The notes below the pieces were generated by a model. That model was not told the DNA's origin, did not search any database, and saw only the letters and a list, made by a program, of their open reading frames with translations. Below, one piece after another: positions 1 to 5,431 of a stretch of 6,423 nt of DNA (the stretch's first letter is position 1; each line of letters opens with the position of its first letter). Position numbers and translations under genes: made by a program. Location of the stretch: assembly GCA_027061865.1 (NCBI GenBank), contig JAMOVZ010000396.1, positions 1 through 6,423 of the forward strand, read 5' to 3'. Source of the stretch: Desulfobacterales bacterium (GTDB lineage Bacteria > Desulfobacterota > DSM-4660 > Desulfatiglandales > Desulfatiglandaceae).

Positions 1-629
1 TCATTAACTACCCTTTCCCGAGCCTCTGGGTTGCGGACCACTCCACCCTTTCCCACCTCTTTCTTTCCAACCTCAAATTGGGGCTTTACTAGTGCCACAA
101 CAAAAGTATTAGCGGGCAGAATCCGAGATATTGGCGGCAGAACCAACTTCAGCGAAATAAATGAGACATCCACCACAGCGCCGTGGACAGGCCAATTGAG
201 ATCCTCAGGCTTGAGGTAGCGCGCATTTACACGCTCTAGCACGGCCACCCGTGGGTCCTGGCGCAGGCTCCAGTGGAGCTGGCCATAGCCCACATCCACA
301 GCGATGACCTTCCCGGCCCCATGCTTCAACAAGCAGTCGGTAAACCCCCCCGTAGATGCCCCTATGTCGAGCAGAGTTAGGCCAGCCACATTGATTTGAA
401 ACTCCTTCAAGGCCGCCTCCAGCTTCAGCCCGCCCCTGCTTACATATCGTGGAAGGGAGTTTATTTCAATGGAAGCATCAGGGGAGATGCGTTTGCCTGG
501 TTTGTCTTCTTTTTGGCCATTTACTCTCACAAGGCCTGCCATAATCAGGCCCCTGGCCTTTTGGCGTGATTCGGCAAGCTCCCTTTCCACCAGGAGATGA
601 TCCAGCCGAATCTTTCCTTTTTCACTCAT
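1..629 (-). CDS. tlyA: TlyA-family S4-domain rRNA 2'-O-methyltransferase, C-terminus cut by the window edge
   Basis: This gene transfers a methyl group from S-adenosylmethionine to a ribose 2'-OH in rRNA; in mycobacteria the TlyA targets are cytidines in 16S and 23S rRNA and their loss gives capreomycin resistance. The frame is open from the ATG at 629 to the left edge (209 codons), so the C-terminus is missing. Residues 6-60 look like an S4 RNA-binding domain (IRLDHLLVERELAESRQKA). The linker motif SRGGLKL is at 64-70. The FtsJ-like Rossmann fold follows, with the SAM-binding loop LDIGASTGGFTD (87-98), VDVGYGQLHWSLR (111-123), DVSFISL (154-160) and LVKPQFEVGK (180-189). Three residues of the family's catalytic K-D-K-E set are visible at K69, D154 and K182; the glutamate would lie outside. 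The start overlaps the dxs stop by 8 bases and has no convincing ribosome binding site of its own, which suggests translation coupled to dxs. It is the last gene of the operon visible here. The family call is secure. Confidence 0.95.
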   Translation of the reverse strand, partial: MSEKGKIRLDHLLVERELAESRQKARGLIMAGLVRVNGQKEDKPGKRISPDASIEINSLPRYVSRGGLKLEAALKEFQINVAGLTLLDIGASTGGFTDCLLKHGAGKVIAVDVGYGQLHWSLRQDPRVAVLERVNARYLKPEDLNWPVHGAVVDVSFISLKLVLPPISRILPANTFVVALVKPQFEVGKKEVGKGGVVRNPEARERVVN

Positions 630-2520
630 TCTCTAAAAGGGCCTTTGCCTCCCTTATAATCCCATTTTTGTCCAACCCACACTTCTCCCTGAGCAGCTGT
701 ACCGGCCCATGGTCCAGGAATTTGTCGGGAAGGCCCAGCCGCCGAAGCTTTACAGAATGAACTCCAGAGTCATTGAGGAGTTCGAGGATCCCGGCACCCA
801 TGCCGCCATGACGCACATTTTCTTCCACCACCAATACGCGGCCCGTGGTGGAAGCCATCTCTGCTATCCGGGGGTCAAGTGGCTTTATAAAACGGCAATT
901 TACCACCCCGGCCTGAAAGCCATCCCTTGCTAGCTCATCTGCCGCCTCAATCGAAGGCCATACCATACTGCCTACGGCCAGTATCAAGAGGTCCTGGCCT
1001 TCCCTCATTACCTCTGCCTCTCCTATGGGGATCTCCTTAAACTCGGCATCCAGGCTGACACCCCTTCCCTGCCCCCTGGGATAACGGATGGCCACGGGGC
1101 CTTCCTGTTTCAAGGCCGTATAGAGCATGTGGCGCAGTTCGTTCTCATCCTTTGGTGCCATCAGGATCATGTTCGGCAAGGCCCGAAGGAAGCTCAGGTC
1201 AAAGTGGCCGTGGTGTGTTGGGCCGTCTTCTCCCACGATACCCCCCCGATCAATTGCAAAGACCACGGGGAGACGGGGAAGGCAAACATCGTGGATCACT
1301 TGATCGTAGGCCCTCTGAAGAAACGTGGAGTATATTGCCACAACCGGCCTGAAGCCCTCCACTGCCAGGCCCGCGGCGAAGGTCACGGCATGCTGCTCGG
1401 CAATTCCCACATCAAAAAAACGCTCAGGGAACTTCTCGGCAAACTTTATCAGTCCGGTGCCTTCAGGCATGGCAGCTGTGATGGCAAATATCCTTTTGTC
1501 CCTTTCACCTAGCTCTACAATGGCATTGCCAAAGACCTCGGTATAAGAAGGAGGGCAGGGCTTTTCACCCTTGAGTGGAGCGCCAGTGGAGATGTCAAAA
1601 CAGCCAACCCCATGAAACTTGGCCGGCCTCTCCTCAGCGGGCCTGTAACCTTTGCCCTTCACCGTGATTGTGTGAACAAGGACAGGCCCTTTGAGGTGCT
1701 GGATATTGTTAAATGTGGAGATGAGCTGGTCCAGCCTGTGGCCGTTTATCGGGCCTATATATTTAAACTTCAACGCCTCAAAGAGCATTCCCGGCGTAAA
1801 AAAGGTAATGAGGGAATCCTCGCTCTTTCTTAGCACACTGATGATATTTTCTCCCACCCCAGGTAAGGTTTTGAGAAAGTTCTCCAGTTCATTCTTCAAG
1901 CTCTGAAATCTCCTGCCCGTTATCTTCCTGCTAAGAAATGAGGAAAGCGCCCCCACATTAGGAGAAATGGACATCTCGTTGTCGTTGAGCACTACGATAA
2001 GATCTTTTTCCATGTGGCCTGCTTGATTCAAGGCCTCGAAGGCCATCCCGGCAGTCATCGCCCCATCACCAATTACAGCTATTACCTTGGCGTTTTCACC
2101 TTTATGGGCCTTGGCGGTGGCTATTCCCAGGCCCACTGAAATGGAGGTGCTGCTGTGCCCTGTATCAAATGTATCGTAAGGGCTTTCATGCCTCTTTGGA
2201 AAGCCTGAGATGCCCCCATATGTCCTTAAGGTATGGAATTTCTCTCTTCTGCCTGTAATCAGCTTATGGGTGTAGGATTGGTGTCCCACATCCCAAATTA
2301 TTTTATCCCTTGGGGTATCAAACACGTAGTGAAGGGCCAGGGTAAGTTCCACCGCCCCCAAGTTGGGAGCTAGATGCCCCCCCCTTTCCGCCACAGTTTC
2401 CACGATCTTGTCCCGAATTTCACCAGCCAACAGCTCAAGCTCTTTCAGCGAAAGGAGCTTTAGGTCTTGAGGGGAATTTATCCTGTCCAGGATTTTGTAT
2501 TTGCCTTTTCCGGTGCTCAT
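622..2520 (-). CDS. dxs: 1-deoxy-D-xylulose-5-phosphate synthase
   Basis: Dxs is the cytosolic ThDP- and Mg-dependent enzyme that joins pyruvate and glyceraldehyde 3-phosphate to make DXP, the entry step of the MEP isoprenoid pathway and a precursor for thiamine and pyridoxal. Counting from the ATG at 2520 the protein has 632 residues, close to the usual 620-640. Visible motifs are GGHLAPNLG with H49 (the same number as the E. coli active-site His), WDVGHQ and TGHSSTSIS, the ThDP motif VIGDGAM (149-155) with LNDNEMSIS (178-186, N179 as metal ligand), DVGIAEQHAVTFAAGLA with the proton-relay glutamate E375, STFLQRAYDQ, DRGGIVGEDGPTHHG and RYPRG. N-terminal ThDP, central pyrimidine and C-terminal transketolase-like domains are all complete. 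The start is debatable. The ATG forms an ATGA overlap with the ispA stop and gives the family-like N-terminus, while an in-frame TTG at 2544 adds eight lysine-rich residues and has the better ribosome binding site. It lies between ispA and tlyA, so two adjacent genes serve isoprenoid synthesis. Confidence 0.97.
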   Translation of the reverse strand: MSTGKGKYKILDRINSPQDLKLLSLKELELLAGEIRDKIVETVAERGGHLAPNLGAVELTLALHYVFDTPRDKIIWDVGHQSYTHKLITGRREKFHTLRTYGGISGFPKRHESPYDTFDTGHSSTSISVGLGIATAKAHKGENAKVIAVIGDGAMTAGMAFEALNQAGHMEKDLIVVLNDNEMSISPNVGALSSFLSRKITGRRFQSLKNELENFLKTLPGVGENIISVLRKSEDSLITFFTPGMLFEALKFKYIGPINGHRLDQLISTFNNIQHLKGPVLVHTITVKGKGYRPAEERPAKFHGVGCFDISTGAPLKGEKPCPPSYTEVFGNAIVELGERDKRIFAITAAMPEGTGLIKFAEKFPERFFDVGIAEQHAVTFAAGLAVEGFRPVVAIYSTFLQRAYDQVIHDVCLPRLPVVFAIDRGGIVGEDGPTHHGHFDLSFLRALPNMILMAPKDENELRHMLYTALKQEGPVAIRYPRGQGRGVSLDAEFKEIPIGEAEVMREGQDLLILAVGSMVWPSIEAADELARDGFQAGVVNCRFIKPLDPRIAEMASTTGRVLVVEENVRHGGMGAGILELLNDSGVHSVKLRRLGLPDKFLDHGPVQLLREKCGLDKNGIIREAKALLENE

Positions 2521-3410
2521 TTTTTTCTTTTTATTATGTACCAAGCTATCTCCCTTAAAGGGTCGGCCCTATAGTCAAATACATCAAGTGCCGTTACCGC
2601 GTCCCTTACCAGTTTTTCCTGTATACACCTTGCCTCATCTGCCCCCAAAACACCCGGGTAAGTAACTTTTCCCTTTTTCTGGTCGCTACCAGGCTCTTTA
2701 CCCATCACGCCTGGATCCCCTTCTAGATCCAGGAGATCATCAGAAATCTGGAAGGCAAGACCGATATTGTCGCCATACAGGGCTATCGCTGATAAGGCCT
2801 CCATATCCCCTCCTCCTATCATGGCCCCGCACTTGACGGAAGCGGAAATAAGGGCGCCTGTTTTGTGCCTATGGATAAATTCCACCAACTCCAGGTCCGC
2901 CTCCTTGCCCTCTGACTGAATGTCGGCCACCTGACCCGCCACCATTCCGGCGCAGCCCGCCGCAGTGGCAATTATGTTTATGACCTGGAGAGCCGTGGCA
3001 GGGGCCATGTGTTGAACTATTCCATCTGAACTCATTATCCTAAAGGCCTCTGTCAAGAGGCCATCGCCTGCAAGCAATGCAAGGGCCTCGCCAAACACCT
3101 TGTGATTGGTCGGGACCCCTCGCCTCAGATCGTCATCATCCATAAGAGGGAGGTCATCGTGAATCAACGAGTAGGTGTGGATGAGCTCCAAGGCGCAAGC
3201 CACCGGCAGAACCTTGCCCCCATCTCCTCCCACGGCCTCCGCCCCTGCAATGCAGAGTATGGGCCTCAACCTCTTGCCCCCAGCAAAAAGGCTGTATTTC
3301 ATGGCGCGGAAGAGATCTCTGGAAGGGCCCTTTTCAGAATCCTCAAAGTAGGCCTTGAGGGCATTGTCTATGGTTTCTCTTTTCTCGACCAGGTATGATT
3401 TTAAATCCAT
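2517..3410 (-). CDS. ispA: Short-chain trans-prenyl diphosphate synthase, probably farnesyl diphosphate synthase
   Basis: The enzyme condenses isopentenyl diphosphate with dimethylallyl and geranyl diphosphate to make farnesyl diphosphate, feeding quinones, undecaprenyl phosphate and other polyprenols. At 297 residues it is nearly the length of E. coli IspA (299), and it ends in the similar tail WYIIKRKK. Substrate-binding GGKRLRP is at 44-50. The first Asp-rich motif DDLPLMD (85-91) has the two-residue insertion of the bacterial type II enzymes and is followed by DDDLRRG. GQVADIQSEG is at 159-168, HKTGALI at 182-188, and the second Asp-rich motif QISDDLLDLEGD at 221-232. The residue five before the first Asp is Tyr80, an aromatic typical of C15 synthases; a small residue there would suggest longer chains. 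Product length is therefore an inference. The ATG lies five bases after the xseB stop and has no clear ribosome binding site, so coupling to xseB is likely. Its stop overlaps the dxs start. Confidence 0.95.
   Translation of the reverse strand: MDLKSYLVEKRETIDNALKAYFEDSEKGPSRDLFRAMKYSLFAGGKRLRPILCIAGAEAVGGDGGKVLPVACALELIHTYSLIHDDLPLMDDDDLRRGVPTNHKVFGEALALLAGDGLLTEAFRIMSSDGIVQHMAPATALQVINIIATAAGCAGMVAGQVADIQSEGKEADLELVEFIHRHKTGALISASVKCGAMIGGGDMEALSAIALYGDNIGLAFQISDDLLDLEGDPGVMGKEPGSDQKKGKVTYPGVLGADEARCIQEKLVRDAVTALDVFDYRADPLREIAWYIIKRKK
2550..2555 (-). promoter_or_regulatory. Ribosome binding site favouring an upstream TTG start for dxs
   Basis: On the minus strand AGGGAG lies five bases upstream of a TTG codon (2544-2542) in frame with dxs. 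The ATG at 2520 is preceded only by an A-rich run with no GGA core. If this site is used, Dxs gains the N-terminus MVHNKKKK and overlaps ispA by 28 bases; otherwise ribosomes terminating on ispA would restart at the ATGA overlap. The sequence alone does not settle it. Confidence 0.45.
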
Positions 3411-3415
3411 TGCGC

Positions 3416-3670
3416 TTATTCGGTGTCAGAATTGGAAGGAGCATCCTGCTGAGAATCGAAGGGGACCTCAGCAAAATCCCCATCCCCTTGCTTTACAAGC
3501 ATCGTGACCTTTTTTTCGGCCTCCTCGAGCTTGGCAGAGCAGTATTTGGCCAATTTCATTCCTTCTTCAAAAACCTGGAGGGACTCCTCCAGAGACAACT
3601 CCCCGCTCTCAAGTTGGGCTACAATTTCTTCAAGCCTGGCCATGGCCTCTTCAAACTTTTTTTCTCCCAT
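3416..3670 (-). CDS. xseB: Exodeoxyribonuclease VII small subunit
   Basis: XseB is the small, all-helical partner of XseA. Several copies bind each large subunit to make exonuclease VII, which degrades single-stranded DNA from both ends into oligonucleotides in repair. The chosen start, ATG at 3670, gives 84 residues (E. coli has 80) and a family-like beginning MGEKKFEEAMARLEEIV. The conserved core follows: LESGELSLEESLQVFEEGMKLAK, then CSAKLEEAEKKV, a helical hairpin with heptad character. The last 20 or so residues are acidic and look disordered. The ATG has GAGG six bases upstream. A longer frame from a TTG at 3724 would add 18 residues (102 in total) and also has a Shine-Dalgarno-like AAGGGAG upstream; the added part does not resemble the family. 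The gene sits between xseA and ispA, as in many bacteria. The family call is firm and only the start is in doubt. Confidence 0.93.
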   Translation of the reverse strand: MGEKKFEEAMARLEEIVAQLESGELSLEESLQVFEEGMKLAKYCSAKLEEAEKKVTMLVKQGDGDFAEVPFDSQQDAPSNSDTE

Positions 3671-3676
3671 CTGATT

Positions 3677-3680
3677 CCTC
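3677..3680 (-). promoter_or_regulatory. Ribosome binding site deciding the xseB start
   Basis: GAGG on the minus strand lies six bases before the ATG at 3670. It supports the 84-residue XseB over the 102-residue reading from TTG 3724. The TTG has a rival site, GGAG at 3736-3733, eight bases upstream, so use of both starts cannot be excluded. Confidence 0.55.
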
Positions 3681-3739
3681 GACCCGGAGTATTTTAACTT
3701 GGGGGCATCCGCCTCATCATCCAACAGGACATCTCCCTT

Positions 3740-3779
3740 GGTTCAAGCCTAATATGAACCCCCAAAAGAAAATCTTGGG
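3740..3779 (-). repeat. Two adjacent small hairpins between xseA and xseB
   Basis: Bases 3740-3745 (GGTTCA) and 3755-3760 (TGAACC) form a perfect 6-bp inverted repeat with a 9-base loop. Directly beside it, 3761-3767 and 3773-3779 pair on the minus-strand RNA as CCCAAGA with TTTTGGG, a 7-bp stem containing one G-U pair and a 5-base loop. Neither is followed by a T-run in the direction of transcription, so they do not look like an intrinsic terminator. They lie just downstream of the xseA stop and upstream of the AAGGGAG site near the possible TTG start of xseB. Their role is unknown; limiting RNA decay or tuning xseB translation are guesses. Confidence 0.4.
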
Positions 3780-3785
3780 ACTAGT

Positions 3786-5198
3786 TTATACCTTAAGGGT
3801 TTGAGGGTCAAACCTTCCTTGTCCCTCTATTCTTTGCACCTTGCACTCCAGTTCACCTCTAAAAAGAATTATCTCAACAAGCTCGCCCCTGTCCACCTGT
3901 GTGCTGCAGGTGAGGATTTCACCGCTGGATATCTTCCGCGTGATGCTGTAGCCGCGCTCAAGGACCCCCAAAGGGCTCAAGTCATTCAACCTCCCATACA
4001 GTTTGGCCAATTCAGAGTTTTTCTGCTCCAACAGCCTGCTAATCCCTTTTATAAGGGAACGGGTAAGCACACTGAGTTGTTCCCTCATGAGCTGAAGTTT
4101 TTTCATAGGCGAGGCAAACATAAGCGCCCTTTCCTCTGAAGCAAGGCGCTGATTGAAAGCGGCTATTTTTTGCCTAATGGCCCTCTCAAGCCTCCCGGCC
4201 AGTTCATCCAATCTTTGCCAATTTTCAGCCATCGCCCTTCTTGGGTCTTTGATCCGAGACGTGAGCCTCTCTAACCTTTCCCTCTCCCGTACAATCCTGC
4301 TCGTGACCGCATTGAACATTCGGGTGCGGGATTCTTTTACCCTGCCTTTAATCTGCTCCTTTTCAACTACCAGGATTTCTGCTGCAGCCGACGGGGTGGG
4401 CGCCCTCAAATCAGCCGCCAGGTCCGCGATTGTAGTATCTATTTCATGGCCCACCGCTGAGACAACAGGCACCCTGCAGGCCCTTATGGCATGGGCCAGC
4501 TCCTCGCGGTTAAAGGGCCAGAGGTCTTCTAATGACCCACCTCCCCTCGTAAGAACCACCACATCCACATCCAGCTTCTCGTTAACTATCTTTAAGGCCT
4601 CAATAAGGTCCCAGACCGCCTCTTCACCCTGAACCCTTGCCGGCACTATTATGATCTCCAAATTGGCAAATCTTCTTTGGATTATCTTGAGGAAATCCCT
4701 TACAGCTGCCCCTGTGGGCGAAGTAACCACAGCCACCTTTTGTGGAAGGAAAGGGATGGGCCTCTTTTTGGCCTGATCAAACAGCCCTTGTTCGGCCAGC
4801 TTTTTTTTGGTCTGCTCAAAGGCAAGCGCCAGGGCCCCTACGCCAAGTGGCTCAAGATAGTCCAGTACCAATTGGTATTCACCTCTTGGGGCATAGATAT
4901 CCACTTTACCCTGGGCAATCACCTTCATTCCGTCCTGCGGCTTGAATTTCAAGAGCCTCACCTTTGGACGGAACATAACGGCCCTGATTTGAGCCGTCTC
5001 ATCCTTAAGCACCATATAATAATGACCTGACATGGGGATCCTGAAGTTGGATATCTCCCCCTCAACCCAAATGAGGTCAAATTTGTCCGCCAAGAGTTGA
5101 CGGATTTCCTCTGTCAGTTCTTTGACGCTATAGACCTTCAATCGCTTCGGCACTCCTTTCTGCACTCTGTGTATTGAAATGCTTTTGCCCCTAAACAA
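3786..5198 (-). CDS. xseA: Exodeoxyribonuclease VII large subunit
   Basis: XseA is the catalytic subunit of exonuclease VII, a metal-independent nuclease that removes single-stranded DNA in mismatch repair and recombination, in complex with the XseB encoded next to it. The longest reading has 470 residues. An N-terminal OB fold spans about 23-118 (VYSVKELT, VEGEISNFRIPMSGHYY, LKDETAQIRAVMF, YAPRGEYQL). The catalytic domain follows with VVTSPTGAAVRDFL (157-170), RGGGSLEDLWPFN (218-230) and AVGHEIDTTIADLAADLRAPTPSAAAE (248-274, in which GHE and the two following Asp residues are hallmark positions). About 280-405 is a charged coiled coil, and the family's C-terminal LSPLGVLERGYSI is at 407-419. 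The start is uncertain. TTG 5198 gives the longest frame but has a poor ribosome binding site; GTG 5165, GTG 5153 and TTG 5141 are also in frame, and only TTG 5141 has AAGGAG upstream (11 bases). The conserved part begins at residue 22, so about 12-19 residues may not be translated. It is the first gene of the leftward operon. Confidence 0.95.
   Translation of the reverse strand: MFRGKSISIHRVQKGVPKRLKVYSVKELTEEIRQLLADKFDLIWVEGEISNFRIPMSGHYYMVLKDETAQIRAVMFRPKVRLLKFKPQDGMKVIAQGKVDIYAPRGEYQLVLDYLEPLGVGALALAFEQTKKKLAEQGLFDQAKKRPIPFLPQKVAVVTSPTGAAVRDFLKIIQRRFANLEIIIVPARVQGEEAVWDLIEALKIVNEKLDVDVVVLTRGGGSLEDLWPFNREELAHAIRACRVPVVSAVGHEIDTTIADLAADLRAPTPSAAAEILVVEKEQIKGRVKESRTRMFNAVTSRIVRERERLERLTSRIKDPRRAMAENWQRLDELAGRLERAIRQKIAAFNQRLASEERALMFASPMKKLQLMREQLSVLTRSLIKGISRLLEQKNSELAKLYGRLNDLSPLGVLERGYSITRKISSGEILTCSTQVDRGELVEIILFRGELECKVQRIEGQGRFDPQTLKV
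5153..5158 (-). promoter_or_regulatory. Candidate ribosome binding site for a shorter XseA
   Basis: AAGGAG on the minus strand lies 11 bases upstream of an in-frame TTG at 5141-5139. It is the best Shine-Dalgarno match near the 5' end of xseA. Using it would give a 451-residue XseA beginning just before the conserved KVYSVKELT. The spacing is on the long side, so support is moderate. Confidence 0.4.
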
Positions 5199-5224
5199 TA
5201 AATCAGCGGCGCCTTAAATAACAA
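5195..5224 (-). promoter_or_regulatory. Weak candidate promoter for the xseA operon
   Basis: Read leftward, TTGTTA (5224-5219) and TATTGT (5200-5195) are separated by 18 bases, each matching the sigma-70 consensus at four of six positions. Transcription would begin near 5188, downstream of the longest possible xseA start at 5198, which would favour one of the internal starts. No better leftward pair was seen between 5199 and 5431, but this match is weak and could be chance. Confidence 0.25.
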
Positions 5225-5260
5225 GCTGTTTGAGGCACTCATTGTGCTTGACAAATAACA
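5216..5260. repeat. 8-base direct repeat in the divergent promoter region
   Basis: AAATAACA occurs at 5216-5223 and again at 5253-5260, 37 bases apart. The right copy fills part of the spacer of the rightward promoter and the left copy overlaps the -35 of the weak leftward candidate. The placement would suit a regulator acting on both operons, but the region is A+T-rich and the repeat is short, so chance is possible. Confidence 0.35.
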
Positions 5261-5276
5261 TTTGCTATGAATTAAT
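5248..5276 (+). promoter_or_regulatory. Sigma-70-type promoter for the carboxyltransferase gene
   Basis: A perfect -35 hexamer TTGACA (5248-5253) is followed, after the ideal 17-base spacer, by ATTAAT (5271-5276), which matches the -10 consensus at four of six positions. Transcription would start near 5283, leaving a leader of about 150 bases before the ATG at 5432. The spacer contains the small inverted repeat CAAAT-AAC-ATTTG (5252-5264), which could be an operator. This is the only near-consensus promoter I see in the window. Confidence 0.6.
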
Positions 5277-5282
5277 TTTCAT

Positions 5283-5431
5283 TGCTTGGGAGAGGAGGGC
5301 GCCCTTCCGGCCACTTCCCCCATTTTACGGGCAGAGGTCTTAGTATCACGCCAAACTTGTCTTGTCCACGCCCACCTCCACATCCCATTGGCATCATCAC
5401 ATACAAAAAAACAAGAAGCAGGAGGAGGAAA
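5283..5431 (+). other. Untranslated leader of the carboxyltransferase gene
   Basis: About 150 bases separate the predicted transcription start from the ATG. I recognise no riboswitch or coding sequence in it. It contains a perfect 10-base palindrome AGGGCGCCCT (5296-5305), about 14 bases past the predicted start. It also has a pyrimidine-rich stretch around 5350-5400 and an A-rich stretch before the ribosome binding site. There is no T-run after the palindrome, so it does not look like an attenuator. Confidence 0.4.
5421..5428 (+). promoter_or_regulatory. Strong ribosome binding site of the carboxyltransferase gene
   Basis: GGAGGAGG ends three bases before the ATG at 5432; its first GGAGG sits six bases away, a near-ideal distance. 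This fixes the start of the downstream gene and predicts efficient translation, in contrast to the weak sites in the leftward operon. Confidence 0.8.

Noticed and set aside
1129..1512. A 127-codon open frame on the plus strand.
   Set aside because: It is antisense to conserved dxs motifs and its translation is rich in unusual His/Cys/Arg runs typical of an antisense shadow.
3761..3779. Intrinsic terminator after xseA.
   Set aside because: The stem is short, includes a G-U pair and is not followed by a T-run in the leftward direction; xseB and the rest of the operon continue immediately.
4153..4632. A 159-codon open frame on the plus strand.
   Set aside because: It lies wholly opposite the catalytic domain of xseA, whose protein matches its family throughout. 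The translation has no recognisable motif and no good ribosome binding site.
5283..5431. Riboswitch or attenuator in the leader of the carboxyltransferase gene.
   Set aside because: I recognise no known aptamer core, no leader peptide with repeated codons, and no terminator stem with a T-run.
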